Origin: Thermaerobacter sp. PB12/4term
GTDB taxonomy: Bacteria; Bacillota; Sulfobacillia; Thermaerobacterales; Thermaerobacteraceae
Reading direction: 5' to 3'
Assembly (NCBI RefSeq): GCF_003403315.2
Contig: NZ_CP048407.1
Span: 1,054,001-1,118,000 of the forward strand
DNA: 64,000 bases
Every line of letters begins with the position of its first letter. Within the stretch, counting starts at the first letter, position 1. The translations under genes were made by a program, and so were the position numbers. Positions 27,603 to 37,513 of this stretch are shown in pieces. A model generated the notes under the pieces. The model made no database searches, was not told where the DNA came from, and was given only the letters and a program-made list of their open reading frames with translations.

Positions 27603-28493
27603 ATGACGAAGCCTTCACAAAGGATCTCCACCAACGGTTTTGCGCCCAACGGCCTCCCGGCCGGGATGCCGGCCGCCCCAGCCGCCGGCATGCCCGCGCC
27701 GGGACCCGGCGACGACTATAGCGTGCGGGCGGCGGCGGCCGGCCGGCCCGGCGATCCGGGACCGGCCATCGGCATCTTGGGCGGCATGGGGCCCGAGGCC
27801 ACCGTCGACCTCTTTGCCAAGATCGTCCGCGCCACTCCGGCGCGGGTCGACCAGGACCACGTGCGCATCGTCATCGACAACAACCCCAAGATCCCCGACC
27901 GGACGGCCTTTTTGCGCGGCGCGGGGCCCGACCCGGTACCGGCCATGGTGGCCTCGATAAAGGGGCTGGTGTCCCTGGGGGCCAGCCTGATCCTCATCCC
28001 CTGCAATACGGCCCACGTCTACTTTGACCGCCTGCAGGCCGCCAGCCCCGTGCCCATCCTCCACATCATGCGGGAGGTGGCCCGGGCTCTGGTGGCCGGA
28101 GGGGTGCCCGGCCTGCCGCCGGTCGACGGCCCCGCCGGCCTTCTGGCCACGGAGCTTACGGTGGAGAGCGGCCTCTATCACCGGGCCCTGGCGGAGGTGG
28201 GGCTGGAGGTGGTGGTCCCGGCGCCCGAATACCAGGCCGAGGTGACGCGAGCCATCTTCGGCGCCGACGGGATCAAGGCCGGCGTCTATGGGCCGGCCCG
28301 CCAGCGGCTGCTGGAGGCCGGGACCCACCTGGTGGAGCGGGGCGCCCGGGTGCTGATCGCCGGCTGCACGGAGCTGCCGCTGGTGCTGCGGCCGGGGGAC
28401 TTTCCCGTGCCCTGGGTCGACCCGGCGGAGATCCTGGCGCGGGCGGCCCTCCGGCGGCTGCTGGGGGCGCCGGCGGAAGCCGCCCGCCGCTGA
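27603..28493 (+). CDS. aspartate/glutamate racemase family protein
   Basis: PLP-independent amino-acid racemase of the aspartate/glutamate racemase (RacX/YgeA) family, 296 aa. The family start AIGILGGMGPEATVDLF is at about residue 55. The two catalytic cysteines are present: Cys134 in LIPCNTAH and Cys255 in IAGCTELPL. Residues 1-54 are a Gly/Ala/Pro-rich leader of doubtful function; ATG 27603 has GGAGG eleven bases upstream, but a later start is possible. Likely substrates are aspartate or glutamate (D-Glu for peptidoglycan), but the family includes enzymes with other substrates. Confidence 0.85.
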   Translation: MTKPSQRISTNGFAPNGLPAGMPAAPAAGMPAPGPGDDYSVRAAAAGRPGDPGPAIGILGGMGPEATVDLFAKIVRATPARVDQDHVRIVIDNNPKIPDRTAFLRGAGPDPVPAMVASIKGLVSLGASLILIPCNTAHVYFDRLQAASPVPILHIMREVARALVAGGVPGLPPVDGPAGLLATELTVESGLYHRALAEVGLEVVVPAPEYQAEVTRAIFGADGIKAGVYGPARQRLLEAGTHLVERGARVLIAGCTELPLVLRPGDFPVPWVDPAEILARAALRRLLGAPAEAARR

Positions 28494-28541
28494 GGGGCGG
28501 GCACGTTCCGGTGGACGGGGTGGTCCGGAGGAGGTTTTGTC

Positions 28542-30203
28542 GTGCCTGTGGGTGCTTCCAGTGAGGTGGCGGCGGGAGGGGACCATGGGGCGGCCTCCGG
28601 TCGCGTTCTCGTGGGGCGCATCGTGCCCGCGCCCGGCAGCGGGGTGCGGCCGGCGGAGGCCGTGTTCTTCCGCGGGGGGCGGGTGGAAGCCCTTGGTTCC
28701 GAGGCGGCGGTGCGGGCGGTGGCGGGACCCCGGGCGGAGGTGGAGGTGCTGCCCCGGGACGCGGTGGTCCTGCCCGGGTTCGTGGACGGGCACTGCCACC
28801 TGCTCTGGTGCGGGCAGGTGGCCACCCAGCTGGATCTCCGGGACGTGACCTCCCTGGACGAGCTGGCGCGGCGGGTGGCGCGGCGGGCCGCCCAGCTGCC
28901 GCCCGGCACCTGGATCGAGGGCTACGGCTGGGACCAGAGCCGGTTCGACCCGCCGGCCTGGCCGGACCGGGCCTTGCTGGACCGGGCGGCACCGCAGCAT
29001 CCCGTGCTGCTCCACCGCGTGTGCCGGCACGTCGCCGTGGCCAGCAGCGCGGCGCTGGCGGCCGCCGGCGTCCACCGGGACACCCCCGACCCGGCGGGCG
29101 GGCGGTTTGGCCGCCATCCGGTGACCGGGGAACTGACGGGTTTGCTTGAGGAAACCGCCATCGAACGGGTGGCGGCCGCCCGGCCGGCGCCCGGCCTTGA
29201 GGAGCGGCTGGCCGGTCTGCTGGAGGTGATCCGCTCGGCCCATGCCGCGGGGATCACCGCCGTCCACAGCCACGACGTCCACCAGCCGGGCGAGCTCGGG
29301 AACGTGCTGGCCCTCTACCGGGCCGCCCGGGAGCGGGGGCGGCCCCTGCGGGTGGCCCTGGACGTGGGCTGGGAGGCCCTGGACGACGCCCGCGCCTGGC
29401 TGCCTTCGGGCCACGGGGACGCCTGGCTGCGCATGGGGTCGATCAAGTTCTTTGCCGACGGGTCCCTGGGCGGGCGGACGGCGGCCCTACGGGACCCGTA
29501 CGCCGACGGGGACGGCCGGGAGCGGGGCCTGCTGCGCCACAGCCCGGAGGAACTGGCTTCGCTGGTTGCCGAAGCAGCGGCGGCCGGCTACCAGGTGGCC
29601 ATCCACTGCATCGGCGACCGGGCGGTGGACGCGGCCCTGGCGGCGGTGGAGGCGGCCCGGCGCCGGGCCGGTCCGGGGCGGCACCGGCTGATCCACGTGC
29701 AGGTCATGGCGCCCGAGCATCCCGCACAGCTGGCGGCGGCCGGAGTGGTGGCCGAGATCCAGCCCCGGTTCCTGGCCTCGGACCTGGCTTTCGTGGAAGA
29801 GCGGCTGGGGCCGGGGCGGAGCCGCTGGGCCTACGCCTGGCGCAGCCTGCGGGAAGCCGGGGTGCCGCTCTCGGCGGGATCCGACGCCCCCATCGAGCCG
29901 CTGGCGCCCCTCGAGGGGATCCAGGCGGCGGTGACCCGGGACGACCTGCAGGGAGACCCGCCGGGCGGCTGGCATCCCGAAGAGCGGCTGGCCGTGGGGG
30001 AGGCCCTGCAGGCCTACACGGCCGGCGCGGCCTGCGGGGCCCTGGCGGAAGGACTGTGGGGCAGCCTGCTGCCCGGCGCCATGGCCGATGCGGTGGTGCT
30101 GGGTGCCGATCCGTGGCGGGTGGCCCCCCACGAGCTCCACCACATCCCCGTGCTGGCGACCTACGTGGACGGCGAGCCCGTTTACCGCCGGCCGGCCGGC
30201 TGA
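28542..30203 (+). CDS. metal-dependent amidohydrolase (YtcJ-like, amidohydrolase 3 family)
   Basis: Predicted metal-dependent hydrolase, 553 aa. The N-terminal beta-sandwich leads to VVLPGFVDGHCHL with metal ligands His84 and His86, then IEGYGWDQSRF typical of the YtcJ group. Other landmarks are SIKFFADGSLGGRTAAL, VAIHCIGDRAVDAAL and GSDAPIEPLAPLEGIQAAV. Substrates in this group are mostly unknown (amides or N-acyl compounds). GTG 28542 has GGAGGAGG seven bases upstream. It follows the racemase by 48 bases, so the two may be cotranscribed. Confidence 0.88.
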   Translation: MPVGASSEVAAGGDHGAASGRVLVGRIVPAPGSGVRPAEAVFFRGGRVEALGSEAAVRAVAGPRAEVEVLPRDAVVLPGFVDGHCHLLWCGQVATQLDLRDVTSLDELARRVARRAAQLPPGTWIEGYGWDQSRFDPPAWPDRALLDRAAPQHPVLLHRVCRHVAVASSAALAAAGVHRDTPDPAGGRFGRHPVTGELTGLLEETAIERVAAARPAPGLEERLAGLLEVIRSAHAAGITAVHSHDVHQPGELGNVLALYRAARERGRPLRVALDVGWEALDDARAWLPSGHGDAWLRMGSIKFFADGSLGGRTAALRDPYADGDGRERGLLRHSPEELASLVAEAAAAGYQVAIHCIGDRAVDAALAAVEAARRRAGPGRHRLIHVQVMAPEHPAQLAAAGVVAEIQPRFLASDLAFVEERLGPGRSRWAYAWRSLREAGVPLSAGSDAPIEPLAPLEGIQAAVTRDDLQGDPPGGWHPEERLAVGEALQAYTAGAACGALAEGLWGSLLPGAMADAVVLGADPWRVAPHELHHIPVLATYVDGEPVYRRPAG

Positions 30204-30343
30204 AGCCCGCCGACCGCAGGCCGCGGCGCGCTCCCGGGCCGCTCCCGGCTCCCCGGCAAGCCCGCGGGCCCGACAGCGGCCGGTTTCCCCAGGACCTCGG
30301 ATGCCCTGGGACCTCCCTGCAATGTAGGAATCTACCACGCCCC

Positions 30344-30376
30344 TGTTGAATTGGCTGGCGGGAAGGCCGTTCAACA
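30344..30376 (+). promoter_or_regulatory. inverted repeat upstream of the fbp gene
   Basis: Arms TGTTGAA (30344-30350) and TTCAACA (30370-30376) with a 19-base spacer, in an AT-richer patch between two genes. A second imperfect palindrome GTAGGAATCTAC lies at 30324-30335. These could be regulator sites; no promoter boxes were found. Confidence 0.3.
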
Positions 30377-30424
30377 CCGGCCGCGATGCGCCCCTGGCGT
30401 CGCGGTCCGATGGGGGTTTGCGCC

Positions 30425-31537
30425 ATGGAGGTCACGGTCAGCGTCATCAAGGCCGACGTGGGCAGCGTAGGCGGCCACACCCGCCCCAGCGACGAGCTGC
30501 TGGCGGCGGTGCAGCAGCGGGTGGAGGCCGAGAAGGGCGGCCTGCTGCTGGACGCCCGGGTGTTCTACTGCGGCGACGACATCTCCATCCTCATGACCCA
30601 CCAGCGCGGGCCGGGCGACGAGGCGATCCACCGGCTGGCGTGGGAGGCCTTCCGGGCTGGTACGGAGGTGGCCCAGCGCCAGGGCCTCTACGGGGCGGGC
30701 CAGGATCTGTTGAAGGACGCCTTCTCGGGTAACGTGCGCGGCCTGGGGCCCCAGGTGGCGGAGCTGACCCTGCGCGAGCGGCCCAACGAGGCGCTGATGA
30801 TCCTGGCGGCCGACAAGACGGAGCCGGGCGCCTTCAACCTGCCGCTCTACCTGGCCTTCGCCGACCCCATGTACTCCCCCGGGCTGCTATTGTCCGAGGA
30901 GCTGCATGCCGGTTTCCGGTTCGTCATCATGGACGTCGAGCACACCGAGGGCGACCGGTCGATCACCCTGGATGCCCCGGAGCGGCTCTACGACATCGCC
31001 GCCCTGCTGCGCGACACCCACCGCTACGTCATCGCCGGCATCTGGTCGCGCAAGTACCCGGACGAACAGGCTGCCGCCGTCAGCACCACCCGCCTGCGGC
31101 AGATCGCCGGCCGCTATGTGGGCAAGGACGACCCCGTGGCCGTCGTGCGGGTGCAGAAGATCTTCCCGGCCACCGAGGAGTTCGGCCCGCCCTTCGCCCT
31201 GGGCGCTTTCGTGGCCGGCGACACCCGGGGCAGCCACAACCTGCCCCTGCTGCCGGTTCCCGTCAACACCCCGGCCAGCACCTTCTTCTGCCACCCCATG
31301 GTGACGGCCCTGGGCTTCTCCATGCACGAGGGCCGGCTGACGGGCCCGGTCGACCTGTTCGCCGACCCGGTGTGGGAGCCCATCCGCCACCGCATCGTGG
31401 CGAAGGCGGTGGCCATGCGCCAGCAGGGCTTCTTCCAGCCGGCCATGCTGCCCATCTCCGAGCTCGAGTACGGCGGCATCACCGCCCGGCTGCAGCGCCT
31501 GGACGCCGAGTTCCGGGTCGAAGCAACGGGCGACTGA
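30425..31537 (+). CDS. bifunctional fructose-1,6-bisphosphate aldolase/phosphatase (type V FBPase)
   Basis: Archaeal-type enzyme that both forms fructose-1,6-bisphosphate from triose phosphates and hydrolyses it, driving gluconeogenesis; 370 aa. Signatures: N-terminal VSVIKADVGSVGGHTRPS, metal-binding YCGDDISILM, PGAFNLPLYLAFADPM, and RVQKIFPATEEFGPPFALG, which holds the region of the Schiff-base lysine. It is common in archaea and in deeply branching or thermophilic bacteria. ATG 30425 has GGGGGT seven bases upstream. A strong hairpin follows the stop. Confidence 0.95.
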   Translation: MEVTVSVIKADVGSVGGHTRPSDELLAAVQQRVEAEKGGLLLDARVFYCGDDISILMTHQRGPGDEAIHRLAWEAFRAGTEVAQRQGLYGAGQDLLKDAFSGNVRGLGPQVAELTLRERPNEALMILAADKTEPGAFNLPLYLAFADPMYSPGLLLSEELHAGFRFVIMDVEHTEGDRSITLDAPERLYDIAALLRDTHRYVIAGIWSRKYPDEQAAAVSTTRLRQIAGRYVGKDDPVAVVRVQKIFPATEEFGPPFALGAFVAGDTRGSHNLPLLPVPVNTPASTFFCHPMVTALGFSMHEGRLTGPVDLFADPVWEPIRHRIVAKAVAMRQQGFFQPAMLPISELEYGGITARLQRLDAEFRVEATGD

Positions 31538-31593
31538 GCCTGGCCGGCACTGATGCGGCGAGCCGGCCCACCGGCGAGGGGATCCTGCGGCGC

Positions 31594-31633
31594 GCATTGC
31601 GGCGCCCCGCTGTCCAGCGGGGCGCCGCAATGC
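31594..31633 (+). terminator. terminator-like hairpin after fbp
   Basis: Perfect 18-bp stem GCATTGCGGCGCCCCGCT/AGCGGGGCGCCGCAATGC with loop GTCC. Only a short TTA follows, so termination efficiency is uncertain. Confidence 0.7.
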
Positions 31634-31936
31634 TTACAGGCCCGGCCGGCGCCGGGGTGCCCCTAGCGGGAATCCAGCGTTGCTTGGGGATGGCCGGGAC
31701 AGGCTAGAGAAGGGGAGTGCGCCCCGGCGTCCTGGGGCCCGGCGGGGCGGGGGCCGCCCGGCCCTGCCCCCGGGGGCGCGAGGAGGCAGGTGCCGCCCGC
31801 CCCTTTCACCGGGACCCGGGAGGGCCCGCCGCCGCCCCTTTCAGGCCGGGGACCTGGAGCCCGGGCGCTGCGGGGGGCCCGTAGCGCCCACCGCCCGGCC
31901 GGGCGCGCCGGCGACGGATGGGGAGGTCGGAAAGCC
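31634..31936. other. 303-base gap before the DUF5665-like gene
   Basis: GC-rich, low-complexity frames on all sides. An AGGAGG at 31782-31787 precedes GTG 31790 by only two bases and is probably not used. No promoter recognised. Confidence 0.35.
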
Positions 31937-32698
31937 GTGGCTGCGGGTGGAGAGGATGCCGCCGGGCCGGAAAAGCCCGGCCGCGCCGTGGGGTCCGGGC
32001 CGGCAACTGTCCAGAGCGGGCGGCCCGCAGCGGGCGGGCTCCCGCCGGCCCGTGTCCCCGCCCGCCGACCCCGGACCGGCGAGGGAGAGCCCCGGAGTGC
32101 CCCTCGGGGGGCCAAGGGGCGGGGCGACCGCCGTCCCCAGGAAGGTGCCCACCGGGCATCCCGCTCCTTCCGCCCGGGCGAGCCGGCGCCGGCGCCCGTC
32201 AGCCGGCGCAGTGCCGCCGGGGTGGCAATTCAGCGGGTGCCGGCCACCGTCCCGCATTCCCCCGGCCCGGTCCCGGCCTTCCCGGACCGGTGGCGCCTTC
32301 CGGGGGCGGGGGCGGGTGCGGGGACAGGACCGCGCGCCGGCGGCGGCAGGAGCACCGGGCGCCCCGGGCCGCCCCCGCGTACACTGCTGGCCGGCATCCT
32401 CCACCGGCTGGACGAGCTCACCTGGCGGTGGGAGCGGATCAGCATCGGCGAGTACCTGGCCCTCTTTCGCGACCCGGGCCGGCTCTTCTGGATGAACTTT
32501 CTGGCCGGGGTGGCCCGGGGGCTGGGGGCGGCGGTGGGGTTCACGCTGCTGGGCGCCCTGGTCCTTCTGGCCCTGCAGCGCGCGGTGGAACTGAACCTGC
32601 CGTACATCGGCAGCCTGGTGGCCGACCTCTTGCGCATCGTCCGCACCGAGCTGGACGGTGGCACGCCGGGGCCGGGCGGCGCCCCGCCCGGTCCCTGA
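31937..32698 (+). CDS. DUF5665-like membrane protein with long disordered N-terminus
   Basis: 253 aa as called. Only the last 105 residues look conserved: ILHRLDELTWRWERISIGEY, then a membrane region LFWMNFLAGVARGLGAAVGF running on through LLGALVLLAL, and LNLPYIGSLVADLLRIV. This matches the DUF5665 family of short membrane proteins found in spore-forming Bacillota. The preceding 150 residues are Pro/Arg/Gly-rich and may be partly untranslated. GTG 31937 is chosen from GGGAGG (31921-31926); a start closer to the domain cannot be excluded. It lies 32 bases ahead of the yteA-like gene. Confidence 0.65.
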   Translation: MAAGGEDAAGPEKPGRAVGSGPATVQSGRPAAGGLPPARVPARRPRTGEGEPRSAPRGAKGRGDRRPQEGAHRASRSFRPGEPAPAPVSRRSAAGVAIQRVPATVPHSPGPVPAFPDRWRLPGAGAGAGTGPRAGGGRSTGRPGPPPRTLLAGILHRLDELTWRWERISIGEYLALFRDPGRLFWMNFLAGVARGLGAAVGFTLLGALVLLALQRAVELNLPYIGSLVADLLRIVRTELDGGTPGPGGAPPGP

Positions 32699-32730
32699 GG
32701 GCGGCCGCCGGCTGACAGGGGGAATGGTCC

Positions 32731-33477
32731 ATGCGACCGGAAGTCCGCGAGCACTTTCGCCGGCGCCTCCTGGAGGAGCGGCGCCGCCTTGCCGGGGACC
32801 TGCGCTACAACAGCGACATCGGCCGGCCTTCCCAGCGGGAGTCCATCGGCGAGCTTTCCACGTACGACAACCATCCCGGCGACGTGGGCACGGAAACCTT
32901 CGAGATGGCCAAGGACATCGGTCGCCGGCGTGACATCCAGCGGGCCCTGCACGACATCGACGCCGCCCTGGCGCGGCTGGACGACGGATCCTACGGCTAC
33001 TGCCAGCGCTGCGGCCGGCCCATCCCGCGGGAGCGCCTGGAGGTCCTGCCGGCCACGCCCTTCTGCGCCGGATGCGCCACCGCCATGGCCGAGCGGGAGA
33101 AGAAGGTGCGGGGCACCGCCCGTCCCGTGGAGGAGGAGGTCCTCTCGCCGCCCTTCGCCCGCTCCTGGCGCGACGACACCGGCGAGATCGACTTCGACGG
33201 GGAAGACGCCTGGCAGTCGGTGGCCCAGTACGGCAGTTCCGACACGCCCCAGGACGTGTGGGAACCGGCCACCTATCCCGACATCTACGAGGACGCGGGG
33301 GACGACAGCGGGCTGGTGGAACACACCGACCGGCTGCTGGACCGGCGCTTCGAGTCGGCGGAAGACATCGTCGTCGCCCAGGAGGCCGTCAAGGCCCAGC
33401 GCCGGCAGAACACCGCCGGGGACGGCGAATTCGGCCGGAGCCCTGGCGGCCAGGGGAACGGAGCGGGTCCGGCGTAA
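32731..33477 (+). CDS. yteA: YteA-family sporulation-associated DksA/TraR-type zinc finger protein
   Basis: 248-aa protein of the YteA group. It has an N-terminal helical hairpin, then ELSTYDNHPGDVGTETFEMA, the family's diagnostic stretch, and a C4 zinc finger of DksA/TraR type with Cys91, Cys94, Cys112 and Cys115. The C-terminal acidic half ends in EDIVVAQEAVKAQ. DksA proteins bind RNA polymerase through its secondary channel; YteA proteins are found in spore formers with no proven role. ATG 32731 is preceded by AGGGGGA. Confidence 0.88.
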   Translation: MRPEVREHFRRRLLEERRRLAGDLRYNSDIGRPSQRESIGELSTYDNHPGDVGTETFEMAKDIGRRRDIQRALHDIDAALARLDDGSYGYCQRCGRPIPRERLEVLPATPFCAGCATAMAEREKKVRGTARPVEEEVLSPPFARSWRDDTGEIDFDGEDAWQSVAQYGSSDTPQDVWEPATYPDIYEDAGDDSGLVEHTDRLLDRRFESAEDIVVAQEAVKAQRRQNTAGDGEFGRSPGGQGNGAGPA

Positions 33478-33888
33478 GGCCGCTCGGCCAGGGCCCGCCA
33501 CCGGCTGGCGGAGGCACCGGTCCCGACGAACCGGCCCGGGACGGTCTCCCGAACCCGGGCCGGCTCCCCGAGCCCGGGGCGGCTGCCCGGCCCAGGCTAG
33601 CCGCCCGGGCTCCGGCGGGGTCGCAGAGGGCCTGAGCCAGGGCTTGGCGAGCCCGCCGCGGTCCGGGCGGGCCGAACGGCCCCGCCGCGCCCCGGACCTG
33701 GTTCTGGCCGGCGCTGCCGCGCCCCCGGACCGGGCCGGGCCGGTCCCGCTGCGCCTTGGGGTCCCGCTGCGCCCTGGACTCGAAGGCGGGGCGGCAGGGA
33801 TGACGGCAGGCATGGGGAATGTGATGGAGGAGAGCAGCCCGAAGGATCCCCGGCTAGCCGCCAGGCAACCGCAACAGGAGGCAACGGC
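33478..33888. other. 411-base gap before lspA, with a tandem repeat
   Basis: No gene or promoter recognised. It holds a 14-bp direct repeat GGTCCCGCTGCGCC at 33742-33755 and 33760-33773 (period 18). Confidence 0.4.
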
Positions 33889-34380
33889 TTGCTACCCGTC
33901 GGAACCGCCCTCTTGGTACTGGCCGCCGACCAGGCGACCAAGGCCTGGGTCTTGGCCCGGATCGCGCCCTGGGGCACCGTGCCGGTTCTTCCCGGTGTGG
34001 TGCAGTGGACCTACGTCCAGAACCGGGGCGCAGCCTTTGGTCTCCTGCAGAACCAGACCCTCTTCTTCATCGTGGTGGCCGTGGTGGTCATCGCCGCCAT
34101 CCTCTACTGGCTGCCCCGGCTGCCCGGCCGGGCGGGGTCGGCCCGGCTGGCCCTGGGCCTGCAGCTGGGGGGCGCCGTTGGCAACCTGATCGACCGGTTG
34201 CGCTGGGGATACGTGGTCGACTTCGTCGACCTGGAGTTCTGGCCGCTGCACCGCTGGCCGGTCTTCAACGTGGCCGATGCCGCGATCGTCACCGGCACCG
34301 CCCTCCTGGTCCTCTGGCTGCTGGCAGACCGTGACGCGGCGCCGGATCCGGTGCAGGGGCCGGGGGGAGGGGGGAACTGA
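33889..34380 (+). CDS. lspA: lipoprotein signal peptidase LspA
   Basis: Membrane aspartic protease that cleaves lipoprotein signal peptides after lipid attachment; 163 aa with four membrane segments. Motifs: AADQATKAW, NRGAAFGLL, GGAVGNLIDR, VVDFVD with catalytic Asp111, and FNVADA with catalytic Asp130. TTG 33889 follows AGGAGG by seven bases, and the protein then begins directly with the first membrane helix. It lies seven bases from rluD, so the lspA-rluD-pyrR order seen in Bacillus is conserved. The lipoprotein at 59271-59825 would be one of its substrates. Confidence 0.95.
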   Translation: MLPVGTALLVLAADQATKAWVLARIAPWGTVPVLPGVVQWTYVQNRGAAFGLLQNQTLFFIVVAVVVIAAILYWLPRLPGRAGSARLALGLQLGGAVGNLIDRLRWGYVVDFVDLEFWPLHRWPVFNVADAAIVTGTALLVLWLLADRDAAPDPVQGPGGGGN

Positions 34381-34386
34381 GCGACT

Positions 34387-36007
<1,621 letters not shown>

Positions 36008-36155
36008 GGTGGCCGGCGCAGCGGCAAGGGCGAGGGCCCGGGCAAGGGTTCGGGCCAGGGGCCGGGCTGGGGCAGCGGCCGGTCCGGGGGCAGGGCCGGG
36101 GAGCAGGGCAGGGAGGGCAGGGGGCAGGGCACGGGTGCAGGAAGCAGTCCGCGGC
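36008..36155. repeat. G-rich simple repeat between convergent pyrR and glycerate kinase
   Basis: 148 bases built largely from variants of GGGCARGG and GGGCCGGG on the plus strand, with many runs of three or four G. No ORF or symmetric terminator is visible. The G-runs could form quadruplex structures in plus-strand RNA or DNA. Confidence 0.6.
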
Positions 36156-37376
36156 CTATGCCCGGGGTTGTCCCGCCCGCGCAAGCCCTGCTCCAAGGCG
36201 CAGCAGCGCCAGGGCCCGGGCCGCCGCCGCCTCCACGTTGCGGGCGGCCTGGGCGATGGCCTGCCGCACCGGCATGGGCCCGGGGGTCGCTGCCAGGAGG
36301 GCGGCGATCCCCCGTTCCTTCAGGGCCGGTTCCACCTCCGGGTCGACGGCGCCGGAGATCACCACCACGGGGCGCCCGTGCCGGCGGGCCCGGGCAGCCA
36401 CCCGGGCCACCAGCTTGCCCGCCAGGGTCTGGGCATCGGTGCGCCCTTCACCCGTCAGCACCAGGTCGACCGCTTCCAGGTGCCGGTCGAAGCCGGCGGC
36501 GTCCATCACCAGCTCGGCACCGGGTCGGAGCCGGGCGCCCAGGAAGGCGATCAGGGCGAAGCCCAGGCCGCCTGCGGCGCCGGCGCCGGGTTCGTCCCGC
36601 CGGTCATGGCCCAGGGTGCGGGCCGCTACGCCGGCCAGGCGTGCCAGGCCCGCCTCCAGGATCTCCACCTGCTCGGGGGTGGCTCCCTTCTGGGGGGCGT
36701 ATACGCGGGCCGCGCCGCGGGGGCCCGTCAGGGGGTTGTCCACATCGCACGCCACCTCGATGGTGACCTGTCGCAGCCGCGGATCCAGGCCAGACAGGTC
36801 GATCCGTTCCAGGCGGGTCAAGGCGCCGCCCCCGGGCGGGAGCGGCCTCCCGGCACCGTCCAGGAACCGGGCTCCCAGGGCCGCCAGCATGCCCGTGCCG
36901 CCGTCGGTGGTGGCGCTGCCGCCGATGGCGACCAGGAGCCGGCGGCAGCCGTAGTCCAGGGCGTCCCGGATCAGCTCGCCCGTGCCGGTGGTGGTGGCCT
37001 CCAGGGGCCGGCGCTTCCCGGGTGGCACCAGGAGCAGCCCCGAGGCGGCGGCCATTTCCACCACCGCCGTCTGGCCGTCACCCAGAAGCCCCCACCGGGC
37101 CTCCACGGGCTCCCCCAGGGGGCCCGTCACCCGGCGCCGGATCCAGCGGCCGCCCGTGGCGCGAACCAGCACCGCCGCGGTGCCCTCGCCCCCGTCGGCC
37201 AGCGGCAGCTGGGTGGCCGCCGCCCCGGGCCAGCCGCGGGCCACGCCGCGGGCCATGGCGGCCGCGGCCTCCTCCGCCGTGAGGCTGCCCTTGAAGGAGT
37301 CCGGCGCCACCAGCACCCGCGGGGGCACCGGGTCCGGTACCCCGCCGGTCCTTCCGGATCCGGTTGCCTGCACCAT
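36156..37376 (-). CDS. glxK: glycerate kinase (GlxK/GarK type)
   Basis: Phosphorylates glycerate with ATP, feeding it into lower glycolysis; 406 aa. Family signatures: VLVAPDSFKGSLTAEEAAAA near residue 20, PLADGGEGTAAVLV, AIGGSATTDGGTGML, GLDPRLRQVTIEVACDVDNP, and VDLVLTGEGRTDAQTLAGK. The start at 37376 has GGGGAGGG six bases upstream on the minus strand. The product (2- or 3-phosphoglycerate) cannot be told from sequence alone. It lies 137 bases downstream of rqcH on the same strand. Confidence 0.94.
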   Translation of the reverse strand: MVQATGSGRTGGVPDPVPPRVLVAPDSFKGSLTAEEAAAAMARGVARGWPGAAATQLPLADGGEGTAAVLVRATGGRWIRRRVTGPLGEPVEARWGLLGDGQTAVVEMAAASGLLLVPPGKRRPLEATTTGTGELIRDALDYGCRRLLVAIGGSATTDGGTGMLAALGARFLDGAGRPLPPGGGALTRLERIDLSGLDPRLRQVTIEVACDVDNPLTGPRGAARVYAPQKGATPEQVEILEAGLARLAGVAARTLGHDRRDEPGAGAAGGLGFALIAFLGARLRPGAELVMDAAGFDRHLEAVDLVLTGEGRTDAQTLAGKLVARVAARARRHGRPVVVISGAVDPEVEPALKERGIAALLAATPGPMPVRQAIAQAARNVEAAAARALALLRLGAGLARAGQPRA

Positions 37377-37513
37377 GGTCCACCCTCCCCGCCCGATGGC
37401 CGCCCCGATCCCGCCGGCTACCCCCCTGGCCCGGTCCCCGCCGCTGCCCCGGAGGCCCCAGGGCGCCGGCGCAGGGCCGTCCCGGCATGGTGGTGCCGCC
37501 GGGGTCGGCGGGG

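Noticed and set aside
24017-27691. 1224-codon open frame on the minus strand opposite ileS and the T-box
   Set aside because: Shadow of a GC-rich gene: the plus frame encodes a full-length IleS with all motifs, and the antisense product has no recognisable domain.
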